Below, piece after piece: positions 1 to 5,957 of a DNA stretch of 7,178 nucleotides. The notes under the pieces are model-generated. The model was not told the origin of the DNA and did not search any database. It saw only the letters and a program-made list of their open reading frames with translations. The stretch is from Phycisphaerales bacterium. Its GTDB lineage: Bacteria > Planctomycetota > Phycisphaerae > Tepidisphaerales > Tepidisphaeraceae. The stretch's first letter is position 1; every line of letters begins with the position of its first letter. The position numbers were made by a program, and so were the translations under genes. The stretch lies in NCBI GenBank assembly GCA_028288775.1, contig JAQGHP010000751.1, forward strand, positions 1 to 7,178, given 5' to 3'.

Positions 1-5
1 GCAAC

Positions 6-773
6 GTGGTGACCGAGATGTTTTCACCGGGCAATGTTCACGCCCCCGTGGCGGCGGCCGCGGTGTCGGGGCCGCCGGAGAAGAAGTCGTATGCTCGGTT
101 CGTGTGGCCAGCGGGCACGGCGGTAATCGCCGCTTCAGCCGGGCTCGCCCTATGGCGTCGAAAGCGGCGGCACCCACGAACTCGAAACACGTTTCGGCCA
201 ACGCAGAGTATCAAAGCCGGGGAACGACCAAATAATCCGAATGCGGGACTGCGCGTGCCCCCGCCTCGTTGGCGAGGTCTGCTTGCCGCGATGCGACGGA
301 GGACGAGCGATTGGCGGCCCACACGACTCAAGGAATGGGTAGTCGGGGCGGCGATCGTCCTGTTTCTGGGGTACTTCGCGTACATGCCGTTTCGGTCCTC
401 CGGCGAAGACCGTCATCTCCGGGAATCGGGTGGGGGCGAGTATGCCAATCCATCGAGCGAAGTGCTTCTCCAAAGGCGTATCGGCTATGAAACGGCGGCA
501 ATTCTTGCAGTCATTTCCGTTGCGATCGTCGCGCTCTATCTAGCCCGCCATTTTTCCTGGGCCGCCCGAACACGGCGCAGGTACGCCGCGAGCCTCGCCA
601 GGCGGATATGTTCAGGCTGCGGCTACGATCTTACCGCCAACGTGAGCGGGACATGCCCTGAATGCGGGACGAGAATAGGACAGCCGCTGGCCCGCCCCGC
701 GCCGCCGTCGGTACGCTTGAGTTTCCGCCCGGCGACACCCCATTTGAAAAAATCGGCAGGACGGTCGAAATGA
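6..773 (+). CDS. Membrane protein with C-terminal planctomycete-type zinc ribbon (5' end uncertain, possibly partial)
   Basis: The frame is open to the left edge, so the GTG at 6 may not be the true start and the gene may begin outside the window. From that GTG the product has 255 residues and three likely membrane helices (about 31-50, 110-128 and 163-181) with Arg-rich flanks. A four-cysteine ribbon follows: C202, C205, C217, C220, with the core CGYDLTAN. The spacing C-x2-C-x11-C-x2-C implies a structural zinc site. This ribbon is very common at the ends of small planctomycete membrane proteins of unknown function. The first 95 residues end their helix in an RRKRR stop-transfer cluster and look like the tail of another protein. 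An internal ATG at 291 would give a cleaner two-helix protein of 160 residues, but it has no good Shine-Dalgarno. The frame is reliable; the start and the function are not. Confidence 0.7.
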   Translation: MVTEMFSPGNVHAPVAAAAVSGPPEKKSYARFVWPAGTAVIAASAGLALWRRKRRHPRTRNTFRPTQSIKAGERPNNPNAGLRVPPPRWRGLLAAMRRRTSDWRPTRLKEWVVGAAIVLFLGYFAYMPFRSSGEDRHLRESGGGEYANPSSEVLLQRRIGYETAAILAVISVAIVALYLARHFSWAARTRRRYAASLARRICSGCGYDLTANVSGTCPECGTRIGQPLARPAPPSVRLSFRPATPHLKKSAGRSK

Positions 774-902
774 GAAAACGCTCTACATTGGCATGAGAAG
801 CGGCCAAGCTGCCGCCGCCGGCAAGCATTCAAGAGGGGGCGCAGAGCTGACATGGGGCGCGATGCGTTCGAAAACTTTACCGCCCGCATTCCGGACGGCG
901 GT

Positions 903-1031
903 TTACTCCCCCGCAAGTTCGAGGAAAAGCACCAGGAGCATCGCGGCCAGCAGCAGAATCGTCGTGACCTTCAGGAAGAAGATTACGGAATCTTGTGGCG
1001 CTGCGCGACGATCGTTCCTGCTTTCGCTCAT
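903..1031 (-). CDS. Small single-pass membrane protein, 42 residues
   Basis: This short minus-strand ORF begins with ATG at 1031 and ends with TAA at 903-905. Its product has a charged polar N-terminus (MSESRNDRRAAPQDS), then an unbroken hydrophobic stretch from about residue 16 to 40 rich in Leu, Val, Ile and Phe, and ends ELAGE. That is the layout of a single-helix membrane protein with a positively charged N-terminus. A GGAG lies 14-17 bases upstream and an AGG nearer the ATG, so the ribosome site is only fair. The gene lies just downstream, in the minus direction, of the terminator at 1071-1112, so it would need its own promoter in the roughly 40-base gap or readthrough. I recognise no family and infer no function. 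Plus-strand frames across it give low-complexity, implausible proteins. Confidence 0.5.
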   Translation of the reverse strand: MSESRNDRRAAPQDSVIFFLKVTTILLLAAMLLVLFLELAGE

Positions 1032-1070
1032 GGGGCCTGCTTCTCCGCCCCATTCGATACTTTTGCGCAT

Positions 1071-1112
1071 AAAAAAGCCCGCCGCGGCTTGGACCGATCC
1101 GCCCCGGCGGGC
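1071..1112 (-). terminator. Intrinsic terminator for leftward transcription
   Basis: An 8-bp perfect stem (GCCCGCCG at 1077-1084 with CGGCGGGC at 1105-1112) is followed on the minus strand by six consecutive T. The 20-base loop can form a smaller hairpin (GGA 1091-1093 with TCC 1098-1100). The plus strand has no T run after the stem, so it works only leftward. It implies a minus-strand transcript from the 1113-1300 area and also shields against leftward readthrough. Confidence 0.75.
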
Positions 1113-1127
1113 ACAGGGGAGGCAAAT

Positions 1128-1247
1128 CTATACGCCGTCGTTCATCTCTCCCACCACAGGAGACATCGGCCGTTCGGCATAGGTTGATAACAACCGGACG
1201 GCATAGAGCGCCAATAGCCCACCAACGGATCGCTGCCATTCTGCCAC
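1128..1247 (-). CDS. Possible 39-residue ORF or small-RNA region ending at the terminator
   Basis: On the minus strand a GTG at 1247 opens a 39-codon frame ending with TAG at 1128-1130, only 15 bases before the terminator stem. The product starts MAEWQRSVGG and ends GEMNDGV. The frame stays open upstream to about 1330 without an ATG, so this could be the remnant of a longer gene. No clear Shine-Dalgarno precedes the GTG and no family is recognised. The main argument that something is transcribed here is the strong terminator, so a non-coding RNA is an equally good reading. The area also carries an 8-base direct repeat (CGGCATAG at 1175-1182 and 1199-1206) flanking a small GGTTG/CAACC hairpin. 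Confidence 0.25.
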   Translation of the reverse strand: MAEWQRSVGGLLALYAVRLLSTYAERPMSPVVGEMNDGV

Positions 1248-1307
1248 GCAATGGGGGCGGCATGCCTGCAGCGCCGAGTGCGACCTCTGGAATTCGTCCA
1301 GACTTAC

Positions 1308-1335
1308 TTGACGGGTGGTGCGATACGGTTATGAT
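1308..1335 (+). promoter_or_regulatory. Sigma70-type promoter of the sulfate transport operon
   Basis: TTGACG at 1308-1313 and TATGAT at 1330-1335 are separated by 16 bases. Each box differs from the consensus at one position. It lies in an AT-richer patch between GC-rich stretches and points at the sulfate operon, with a predicted start near 1342. This is the clearest promoter in the window. Confidence 0.75.
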
Positions 1336-1340
1336 CCCAC

Positions 1341-1357
1341 TAAACCGATAGGGTTTA
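1341..1357 (+). promoter_or_regulatory. Palindromic operator candidate at the transcription start
   Basis: TAAACC at 1341-1346 and GGTTTA at 1352-1357 form a perfect 6-bp inverted repeat around GATAG. It sits 5 bases after the -10 box, over the expected start site, which suits a repressor. Sulfur-assimilation operons are often controlled by dimeric regulators such as Rrf2-type (CymR/IscR-like) or LysR-type proteins. The ACC...GGT core would suit an Rrf2-type site, but that assignment is inference and no regulator gene is present here. Confidence 0.5.
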
Positions 1358-1369
1358 TAGGGAATTGAG

Positions 1370-1492
1370 ATGCCGATTCATTTTTCGCCCAAAGTCGCTG
1401 GAACATTCGCCGCCCGTATTCGGCGACGATGCAGATTCAGCGCGGCCTGCCAACGCTGTTGCTGTCGCCCCTTTCACACGGTTTTTCATTGA
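1370..1492 (+). CDS. Cysteine-rich leader peptide (putative attenuator ORF), 40 residues
   Basis: This short ORF lies in the leader between the operon promoter and the sulfate-binding protein gene. It starts at ATG 1370, with AGGGA at 1359-1363 and a 6-base spacer, about 28 bases after the predicted transcript start, and stops with TGA at 1490-1492. The product is basic and has five Cys in 40 residues: C21, C27, C30, C31 and C32. The last four form CQRCCC, eight codons before the stop. The stop is 41 bases before the next gene's ATG. Leader peptides rich in the amino acid they sense are the classic device of amino-acid attenuation, and polycysteine upstream ORFs act as cysteine-responsive attenuators of sulfur genes in mycobacteria. 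By analogy, ribosome stalling at the Cys codons under cysteine shortage would change leader RNA folding and raise transporter expression. ORF and Shine-Dalgarno are visible; the function is inference. Confidence 0.65.
   Translation: MPIHFSPKVAGTFAARIRRRCRFSAACQRCCCRPFHTVFH
1422..1469 (+). promoter_or_regulatory. Leader RNA hairpin covering the Cys codons
   Basis: Within the leader ORF, GGCGAC (1422-1427) pairs with GTCGCC (1464-1469), GCA (1431-1433) with TGC (1460-1462), and CAGCG (1438-1442) with CGCTG (1454-1458). This makes a 14-bp interrupted stem with an 11-base loop. The 3' arm contains the consecutive Cys codons 30-32 (1457-1465). GTCGC at 1464-1468 can instead pair with GCGAC at 1507-1511, 12 bases before the Shine-Dalgarno of the binding-protein gene, which gives a possible switch. 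The alternative pairing is only 5 bp, so the switch is tentative. Confidence 0.4.
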
Positions 1493-1533
1493 GAGATTGA
1501 CGGTAAGCGACCACTAAATTGCAAGGATTCACC

Positions 1534-2634
1534 ATGACTCGAAGCATTCTGTTTTCGTTGGTAGCGGCGATCGCGTTGTCTGCCCCGGCGTTTACGCGGC
1601 CCGCCGCGGCGCAGCAGACCAAGCTCCTGAACGTGTCGTACGATCCCACCCGCGAGCTGTACGAGCAGTTCAATCAGTCCTTCGCGGACTACTACAAGAG
1701 CCAGACCGGCAAAACCCTGACCGTCACCCAATCGCACGGCGGATCGGGCAAGCAGGCGCGGGCCGTCATTGACGGTCTCCAGGCCGATGTTGTGACGCTG
1801 GCACTCGCCTGGGACGTCACGGCAATCGAAGATGCCGGCCTGATCAGCCCCGGCTGGCAGGATCATTTCCCCGACCATTCCAGCCCCTACACCTCGACAA
1901 TCGTCTTCCTCGTGCGCAAGGGAAATCCCAAGGGCATTCACGACTGGGCTGATTTGATCAAGCCCGACGTGCAGGTGATTGCGCCCAATCCCAAGACCAG
2001 CGGCGGAGCGCGGTGGAACTTCCTCGCGGCATGGGGCTGGGCGGCCAACGCGCCGGCGTTCGATCTTTCAACCGCCGAAGGAAAGCAGAAATCCGACCAG
2101 CAGGCCGCGGAGGCCGCCAAGCAGAAGACCTTCTCCGTTTACGAAAACGACAGCGCACGGAAGTTCGTGACGCAGCTCTACAAGCACGTCCCCGTCCTCG
2201 ATACGGGCGCTCGCGGAGCGACCGTCACCTTCGCCCAGAAGGGCATCGGCGACGTTCTGGTCGGGTGGGAAAACGAGGCCTGGCTGGCCAGCGACGAGTT
2301 CGGCAAGGATAAATTCGAGATCGTGTATCCGGGTGTAAGCGTGCTGGCCGAGCCCCCGGTGGCCGTCGTCGATAAAGTCGTCGACGCCCATGGCACGCGT
2401 GACGTCGCGACCGCATACCTGAAGTACCTCTACAGCCCCGAGGCGCAGGAGATCATCGGGCAAAATCACTACCGCCCGCGCGACACGAAGATCCTGGCCA
2501 AGTATCGCCAGGAGCTTCCGCCGCTGAAGCTGTTCACGATCAATGGGACGTTCCAGGATTGGACGCGGGCGCAGAAGACGTTCTTCGCGAACAACGGCGT
2601 CTTCGATCAGATTTACCAACCGACGGCCAAGTGA
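1534..2634 (+). CDS. sbp: Periplasmic sulfate-binding protein of the sulfate ABC transporter
   Basis: The product is the extracytoplasmic receptor that captures sulfate (possibly thiosulfate) and delivers it to the CysT/CysW permease. It has 366 residues. A Sec signal peptide covers about 1-26, with likely cleavage after AAA before QQ. Family hallmarks follow in order: SYDPTREL at 35-42, SHGGSGKQARAVIDGL at 67-82, ADVVTLALAWD at 84-94, NPKTSGGARWN at 152-162, DTGARGATVTF at 223-233, GIGDVLVGWENEA at 237-249 and YLKYLYSPEAQEI near 295-308. The SGGAR loop and the Trp of the WENEA motif correspond to sulfate-contact residues in the Salmonella/E. coli protein. An Ala/Lys/Gln-rich insertion at about 175-205 makes it longer than E. 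coli Sbp. ATG 1534 is chosen over the in-frame TTG at 1519 because AAGGA lies 6 bases before it and it gives a clean signal peptide. It is first in the operon after the Cys-rich leader. Sbp and CysP cannot be told apart with certainty. Confidence 0.95.
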   Translation: MTRSILFSLVAAIALSAPAFTRPAAAQQTKLLNVSYDPTRELYEQFNQSFADYYKSQTGKTLTVTQSHGGSGKQARAVIDGLQADVVTLALAWDVTAIEDAGLISPGWQDHFPDHSSPYTSTIVFLVRKGNPKGIHDWADLIKPDVQVIAPNPKTSGGARWNFLAAWGWAANAPAFDLSTAEGKQKSDQQAAEAAKQKTFSVYENDSARKFVTQLYKHVPVLDTGARGATVTFAQKGIGDVLVGWENEAWLASDEFGKDKFEIVYPGVSVLAEPPVAVVDKVVDAHGTRDVATAYLKYLYSPEAQEIIGQNHYRPRDTKILAKYRQELPPLKLFTINGTFQDWTRAQKTFFANNGVFDQIYQPTAK

Positions 2635-2672
2635 TGCCGCTGCACGCCGGCTTCACGGTCGAGGCAATTCAA

Positions 2673-2702
2673 GGCCCGCGCGAAGTGAAATTCGCGCGGG
2701 CC
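2673..2702 (+). promoter_or_regulatory. Intra-operon stem-loop between sbp and cysT
   Basis: GGCCCGCGCGAA at 2673-2684 and its perfect complement at 2691-2702 form a 12-bp stem with a 6-base loop (GTGAAA). It starts 38 bases after the sbp stop and ends 25 bases before the cysT start. Only ATTTGTCC follows, so it is not a canonical terminator. It more likely stabilises the 3' end of a processed sbp message or partly attenuates transcription, giving more binding protein than permease, as intercistronic hairpins do in other binding-protein operons. Confidence 0.75.
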
Positions 2703-2727
2703 ATTTGTCCTTCCCACCGATTTTGAT

Positions 2728-3630
2728 ATGGCAACTCGCCGCGTCATTCCCGGCTTCGGCCTGTCGATGGGGTATACCCTTTCGTACCTGTCGTTGATTG
2801 TGCTGATCCCCTTGTCCGCCCTCGTCTGGAAGACCGCGCACCTGCACTGGGACGTCTTCTGGAGCACCGTCACGAATCCGATCGTGATGGCGGCCTACAA
2901 GCTCAGTTTCGGCGCTTCGCTCCTCGCCGCGGCCATCAACGGCGTCCTGGGACTGATGACCGCGTGGGTGCTGGTGCGGTACCGTTTTCCGGGAAGACGG
3001 CTGCTCGATGCCGTCATCGATTTCCCCTTCGCGCTGCCGACGGCCGTGACGGGGTTGACGTTCAGCGATCTCTATTCGCCGCACGGCTGGATGGGGGCGC
3101 TGGGCGATCACACTGCCGACGCGGCGAACTTCCTGCTGGGCGCGCTGCACGTCGCGTATCGATTCGGGCCGGGAAGTTTCGCGGCACTGAACCTGCAACT
3201 GGCCAATACCAATACGGGCGTTGTGGTGGTGCTGATTTTCGTGGGGCTGCCGTTCGTCGTGCGCCTGGTGCAGCCGGTGCTGGAGAACATGGACGTGGAA
3301 CTGGAACAGGCGGCCCGGAGCCTGGGCGCCGGCCCGTTCACCACATTCCGCAGGGTCATCTTTCCCGAGCTTCTGCCGGCCTGGCTTTCGGGGCTCTCGC
3401 TGGCATTTGCGCGGTCGGTGGGGGAGTACGGCAGCGTGATCTTCATCGCCGGCAACATCCCCGGAAAAAGCCAGATCGCGCCGCAGAAGATCATCGATTT
3501 TCTTTACGGCTTCGAGGCCGGCGGGACCGCCAAGGCGACCGCGATCGGCGTGGTTCTGCTCAGCGCGTCCCTAGTCGTTCTGGTGCTGATCAACGCGCTG
3601 CAATGGTGGGCGCGACGACACGAGAGATGA
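2728..3630 (+). CDS. cysT: Sulfate ABC transporter permease CysT (CysU)
   Basis: This is one of the two inner-membrane subunits forming the sulfate channel with CysW. It has 300 residues and about six membrane helices. Conserved blocks are RRVIPGF (4-10), LIPLSALVW (26-34), RYRFPGRRLLDAVIDFPFAL (84-103), LPTAVTGLT (103-111), GLPFVVRLVQPVLE (173-186), the EAA loop contacting CysA (193-213, EQAARSLGAGPFTTFRRVIF), and GEYGSVIFIAGNI (232-244). The N-terminal RRVIPGF matches the start of E. coli CysU and supports ATG 2728, although no clear Shine-Dalgarno precedes it; translation may depend on the upstream gene and hairpin context. A segment at about 118-162 (from SPHGW to QLANTNTG) is roughly 20 residues longer than the E. 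coli loop, probably an enlarged external loop. It lies 93 bases after sbp and 27 bases before cysW. Confidence 0.95.
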   Translation: MATRRVIPGFGLSMGYTLSYLSLIVLIPLSALVWKTAHLHWDVFWSTVTNPIVMAAYKLSFGASLLAAAINGVLGLMTAWVLVRYRFPGRRLLDAVIDFPFALPTAVTGLTFSDLYSPHGWMGALGDHTADAANFLLGALHVAYRFGPGSFAALNLQLANTNTGVVVVLIFVGLPFVVRLVQPVLENMDVELEQAARSLGAGPFTTFRRVIFPELLPAWLSGLSLAFARSVGEYGSVIFIAGNIPGKSQIAPQKIIDFLYGFEAGGTAKATAIGVVLLSASLVVLVLINALQWWARRHER

Positions 3631-3657
3631 GCTGCATTGCTCGGGAATCCAAAGACG

Positions 3658-4695
3658 ATGACCACGACCACACTCGCAACTTCCAGCAACCGACGGGCGG
3701 ACGGAGAAAATCCCGCCACCGGATCGGCGCGATGGGTCCGAATCGTCCTGACGCTGGCGACGGTCGCCTTCATCGGAATATTCGTGGTGCTGCCGCTGGC
3801 GAACGTGTTCGCGCAGGCGTTTAGTCATGGCGTCAGCGGGTACGTGCATGCGTTTTTTGCCGACGGACCGCCGCGGGGCGTTCACATGCCGGTCCGTGAA
3901 CGGCTGAAGATGATCACCGCCGCGTCGCAAGCCCGGCAGACGCGGTCGGCCATCGCGATGACGTTGCTGGTGGGCACGACGGCAGTCGTCTTTAACGTGG
4001 TCTTCGGCGTTGCCGCGGCGTGGGCGGTCGGCAAGTTTCGCTTTAGGGGCAAGACGCTGCTCATCTCGCTAATCGATCTGCCGTTTTCAGTTTCGCCGGT
4101 TGTGGCGGGGCTGATTTTCGTGCTGCTGTTCGGGCGGGAGGGGGTTTTCGGCAATTGGGCAACGCACTTCAAATGGCCCGACCCGTTCTCGATTTACTGG
4201 CGGGGATTTAACGGCCATTGGTGGCCTTTTGGCGACGATCAGCAATTGGAAGGCATCGTATTCACGCCGCTGGGAATCGTGCTGGGGACGATCTTTGTGA
4301 CCTTCCCGTTCGTCGCCCGATCGTTAATGCCGACCGTGGAAGCGCAGGGCGTAGAGGAGGAGCAGGCGGCGTTGTCGCTGGGCGCATCGGGGTGGCAGAC
4401 GTTTCGCCGCGTGACGTTGCCCAACATTCGCTGGGCGCTGCTTTACGGGATCATGCTCTGCACCTGCCGGGCCTTCGGCGAGTTCGGCGCGGTCTCGGTG
4501 GTGTCCGGCAACACCGATGCCAACGACACCATTCCGCTGCGCGTCGAAAAGCTCTGGCAGAGCTATGACTCGCAGGCGGCGTTCGCGCTGGCGTCGCTTC
4601 TGGCCGGCTTGGCGCTGATCACGCTCTTGATCAAGGGGGTCGTGGACTGGCGTCGGGCGGCGACGGTTCGGGCGGGCGGAGGTGGGGTGTTATGA
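3658..4695 (+). CDS. cysW: Sulfate ABC transporter permease CysW
   Basis: This is the second membrane subunit of the sulfate importer, partner of CysT. From ATG 3658 it has 345 residues, against about 290 in E. coli CysW. Conserved blocks are LPLANVFAQAFSHG (45-58), FGVAAAWAVGKFRFRGKTLL (116-135), LIDLPFSVSPVVAGL (138-152), TIFVTFPFVARSLMP (211-225), the EAA loop for CysA (about 232-257, including LGASGWQTFRRVTLPN), IRWALLYG (257-264) and GEFGAVSVVSG (274-284). The extra length lies in two insertions, about 68-95 (hydrophilic) and about 165-203 (Trp/Asp-rich, with FNGHWWPFG). An in-frame TTG at 3637, 6 bases after the cysT stop, would add seven residues. ATG 3658 is preferred, though both have weak ribosome sites. 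The TGA overlaps the cysA ATG in an ATGA junction, implying translational coupling. Confidence 0.94.
   Translation: MTTTTLATSSNRRADGENPATGSARWVRIVLTLATVAFIGIFVVLPLANVFAQAFSHGVSGYVHAFFADGPPRGVHMPVRERLKMITAASQARQTRSAIAMTLLVGTTAVVFNVVFGVAAAWAVGKFRFRGKTLLISLIDLPFSVSPVVAGLIFVLLFGREGVFGNWATHFKWPDPFSIYWRGFNGHWWPFGDDQQLEGIVFTPLGIVLGTIFVTFPFVARSLMPTVEAQGVEEEQAALSLGASGWQTFRRVTLPNIRWALLYGIMLCTCRAFGEFGAVSVVSGNTDANDTIPLRVEKLWQSYDSQAAFALASLLAGLALITLLIKGVVDWRRAATVRAGGGGVL
4678..4685 (+). promoter_or_regulatory. Ribosome binding site of cysA inside the end of cysW
   Basis: GGAGGTGG ends 6 bases before the cysA ATG at 4692. It is the strongest Shine-Dalgarno in the operon and fixes the cysA start within the ATGA overlap. 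Confidence 0.7.
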
Positions 4696-5759
4696 GCGTC
4701 GAAGTGCGGAATCTCACCAAATCGTACGGGAATTTCACGGCAGTGAAGGACGTCTCGCTCGTCGTGAACACGGGCCAGCTCGTCGCGCTCGTCGGCCCCA
4801 GCGGATCGGGCAAGACGACGCTGCTCCGCTCGATCGCAGGGTTGGAACAACCCGATCCCGGCGCGGGCACGATCCTGCTCAACGGCAAGGACGTCGCGGC
4901 CGAGCCCGTGGGCCGCCGAAAAATCGGGTTCGTCTTTCAGCACTACGCCCTCTTCAAACACATGACTGTCGGCGAGAACGTCGCCTTCGGCCTGCGCGTC
5001 CGTCCCTGGCGATCGCGGCCGTCGCGACAGGAGATTCGCAAGATCGTCGGCGAGCTGCTCGATCTCGTGCAACTGCGCGGAATGGAAAGGCGATACCCGA
5101 GCCAACTGTCCGGCGGGCAGCGCCAGCGCATCGCGCTGGCCCGCGCGCTGGCGACCAAGCCCGCCGTCCTTCTTCTGGACGAGCCGTTCGGCGCGCTCGA
5201 CGCAAAAGTCCGCCGCGAGCTGCGGCAATGGCTCCGGCAATTGCATCACGACGTCGGCGTCACCACGATCTTCGTCACGCACGACCAGGAAGAAGCGCTG
5301 GAAGTCGCGGACCGCGTAGCCGTCATGAACAAAGGCGTCATCGAGCAGATCGGAACGCCCACGGAAGTGTACGACCATCCCGCCACGCCCTTCGTGCAGA
5401 CGTTCCTCGGGACCGTCAATCTTTTCCGCGGGCGGATCGCCGAGGATCTGCAAAAAAGCGGCGAGACTTCCAACGGTCGCGATCCCACCTCCCCGGGAAA
5501 AGCCACCGCATTCGTGCGGCCCCACGACGTGGAGATTTCGCGCCTTGCCAACGGCCACCCGGGCCTCGTCGGCGAAGTAATCTCCACCTCCATGACCGGC
5601 CCGACCACACGCGTGTATCTGCAACTGAGTGATTCGAGGGAACTGGTCGAAGCAGAACTAACCCGCAACCGCTACCACGAACTGGCGCTGAAAATCGGCG
5701 ACACCGTGTACGTGTCCTGGCGAAAAGCGAAGGTCTTCGCGGATGACTATTCGATCTGA
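4692..5759 (+). CDS. cysA: Sulfate ABC transporter ATP-binding protein CysA
   Basis: This is the cytoplasmic ATPase that powers sulfate import through CysT/CysW. It has 355 residues, close to E. coli CysA. The nucleotide-binding domain is complete: Walker A GPSGSGKT (35-42), Q-loop FQHYALF (82-88, Q83), signature LSGGQRQR (139-146), Walker B VLLLDEP (159-165) with E164, D-loop GALD (167-170) and switch His197 in VTHDQEEAL. The region HYALFKHMTVGENVAFGLRVR (84-104) is typical of CysA-type importers. A C-terminal regulatory TOBE-like domain (about 240-350) includes FVRPHDVEIS. It is the last gene of the operon, overlaps cysW by 4 bases and has its own strong ribosome site. The palindromic repeats that follow may end or protect the message. 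Confidence 0.96.
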   Translation: MSVEVRNLTKSYGNFTAVKDVSLVVNTGQLVALVGPSGSGKTTLLRSIAGLEQPDPGAGTILLNGKDVAAEPVGRRKIGFVFQHYALFKHMTVGENVAFGLRVRPWRSRPSRQEIRKIVGELLDLVQLRGMERRYPSQLSGGQRQRIALARALATKPAVLLLDEPFGALDAKVRRELRQWLRQLHHDVGVTTIFVTHDQEEALEVADRVAVMNKGVIEQIGTPTEVYDHPATPFVQTFLGTVNLFRGRIAEDLQKSGETSNGRDPTSPGKATAFVRPHDVEISRLANGHPGLVGEVISTSMTGPTTRVYLQLSDSRELVEAELTRNRYHELALKIGDTVYVSWRKAKVFADDYSI

Positions 5760-5772
5760 AGGCGAGCTACCA

Positions 5773-5898
5773 GGCAGGGCGAGCGCATGTTTCGCGGCGA
5801 GGCCTCGTGTCCCCTCTCCCGGTACGCCGGGGGAGGCAGGTCGAGCCAATGTTTCGCGGCGAGGCCTCATGTCCCCTCTCCCGGTACGCCGGGGGAGG
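5773..5898 (+). repeat. Two tandem 62-bp repeat units with GC-rich palindromes
   Basis: Two units with a 62-base period begin at 5773 and 5835. The 56-base cores (5781-5836 and 5843-5898) differ at three positions. Each holds a hairpin, CCCTCTCCCGG-TACG-CCGGGGGAGG: 5812-5837 with a 10-bp stem, and 5874-5899 with an 11-bp stem. They start 13 bases after the cysA stop. No T run follows, so they are not standard terminators, but they could protect the 3' end of the operon message. The style is that of REP-like intergenic palindromes. Confidence 0.85.
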
Positions 5899-5957
5899 GT
5901 TAGGGAGGGGGTTCGGCGCAACCGGGAATACTTTGTACATGCCATGCCCGCCGTGCT

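Noticed and set aside
793..1187. Plus-strand ORFs at 793-1182 and 852-1187
   Set aside because: Compositionally implausible, they cross the minus-strand terminator and are antisense to the better 42-residue membrane ORF.
877..1263. 128-residue minus-strand ORF
   Set aside because: It reads straight through the intrinsic terminator, is Arg-rich with no recognisable motif, and conflicts with the better frame at 903-1031.
1472..1486. Classical intrinsic terminator in the leader, using the T5 run at 1482-1486
   Set aside because: The leader hairpin ends at 1469, 12 bases before the T run, and no stem directly abuts it. An attenuator acting on translation or through Rho fits better.
1519..1533. 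TTG at 1519 as start of the sulfate-binding protein
   Set aside because: The ATG at 1534 has AAGGA at proper spacing and gives a normal signal peptide; the TTG would place the Shine-Dalgarno inside the gene.
2964..3824. 286-residue plus-strand ORF over cysT and cysW
   Set aside because: Out-of-frame, Gly/Arg/Ala-rich shadow across the junction of two clear permease genes.
4563..5624. 353-residue minus-strand ORF opposite cysA
   Set aside because: It is the antisense shadow of cysA, whose plus-strand product has every ABC ATPase motif.
5773..5898. CRISPR array
   Set aside because: Only two directly adjacent 62-bp units with no unique spacers and no cas genes.
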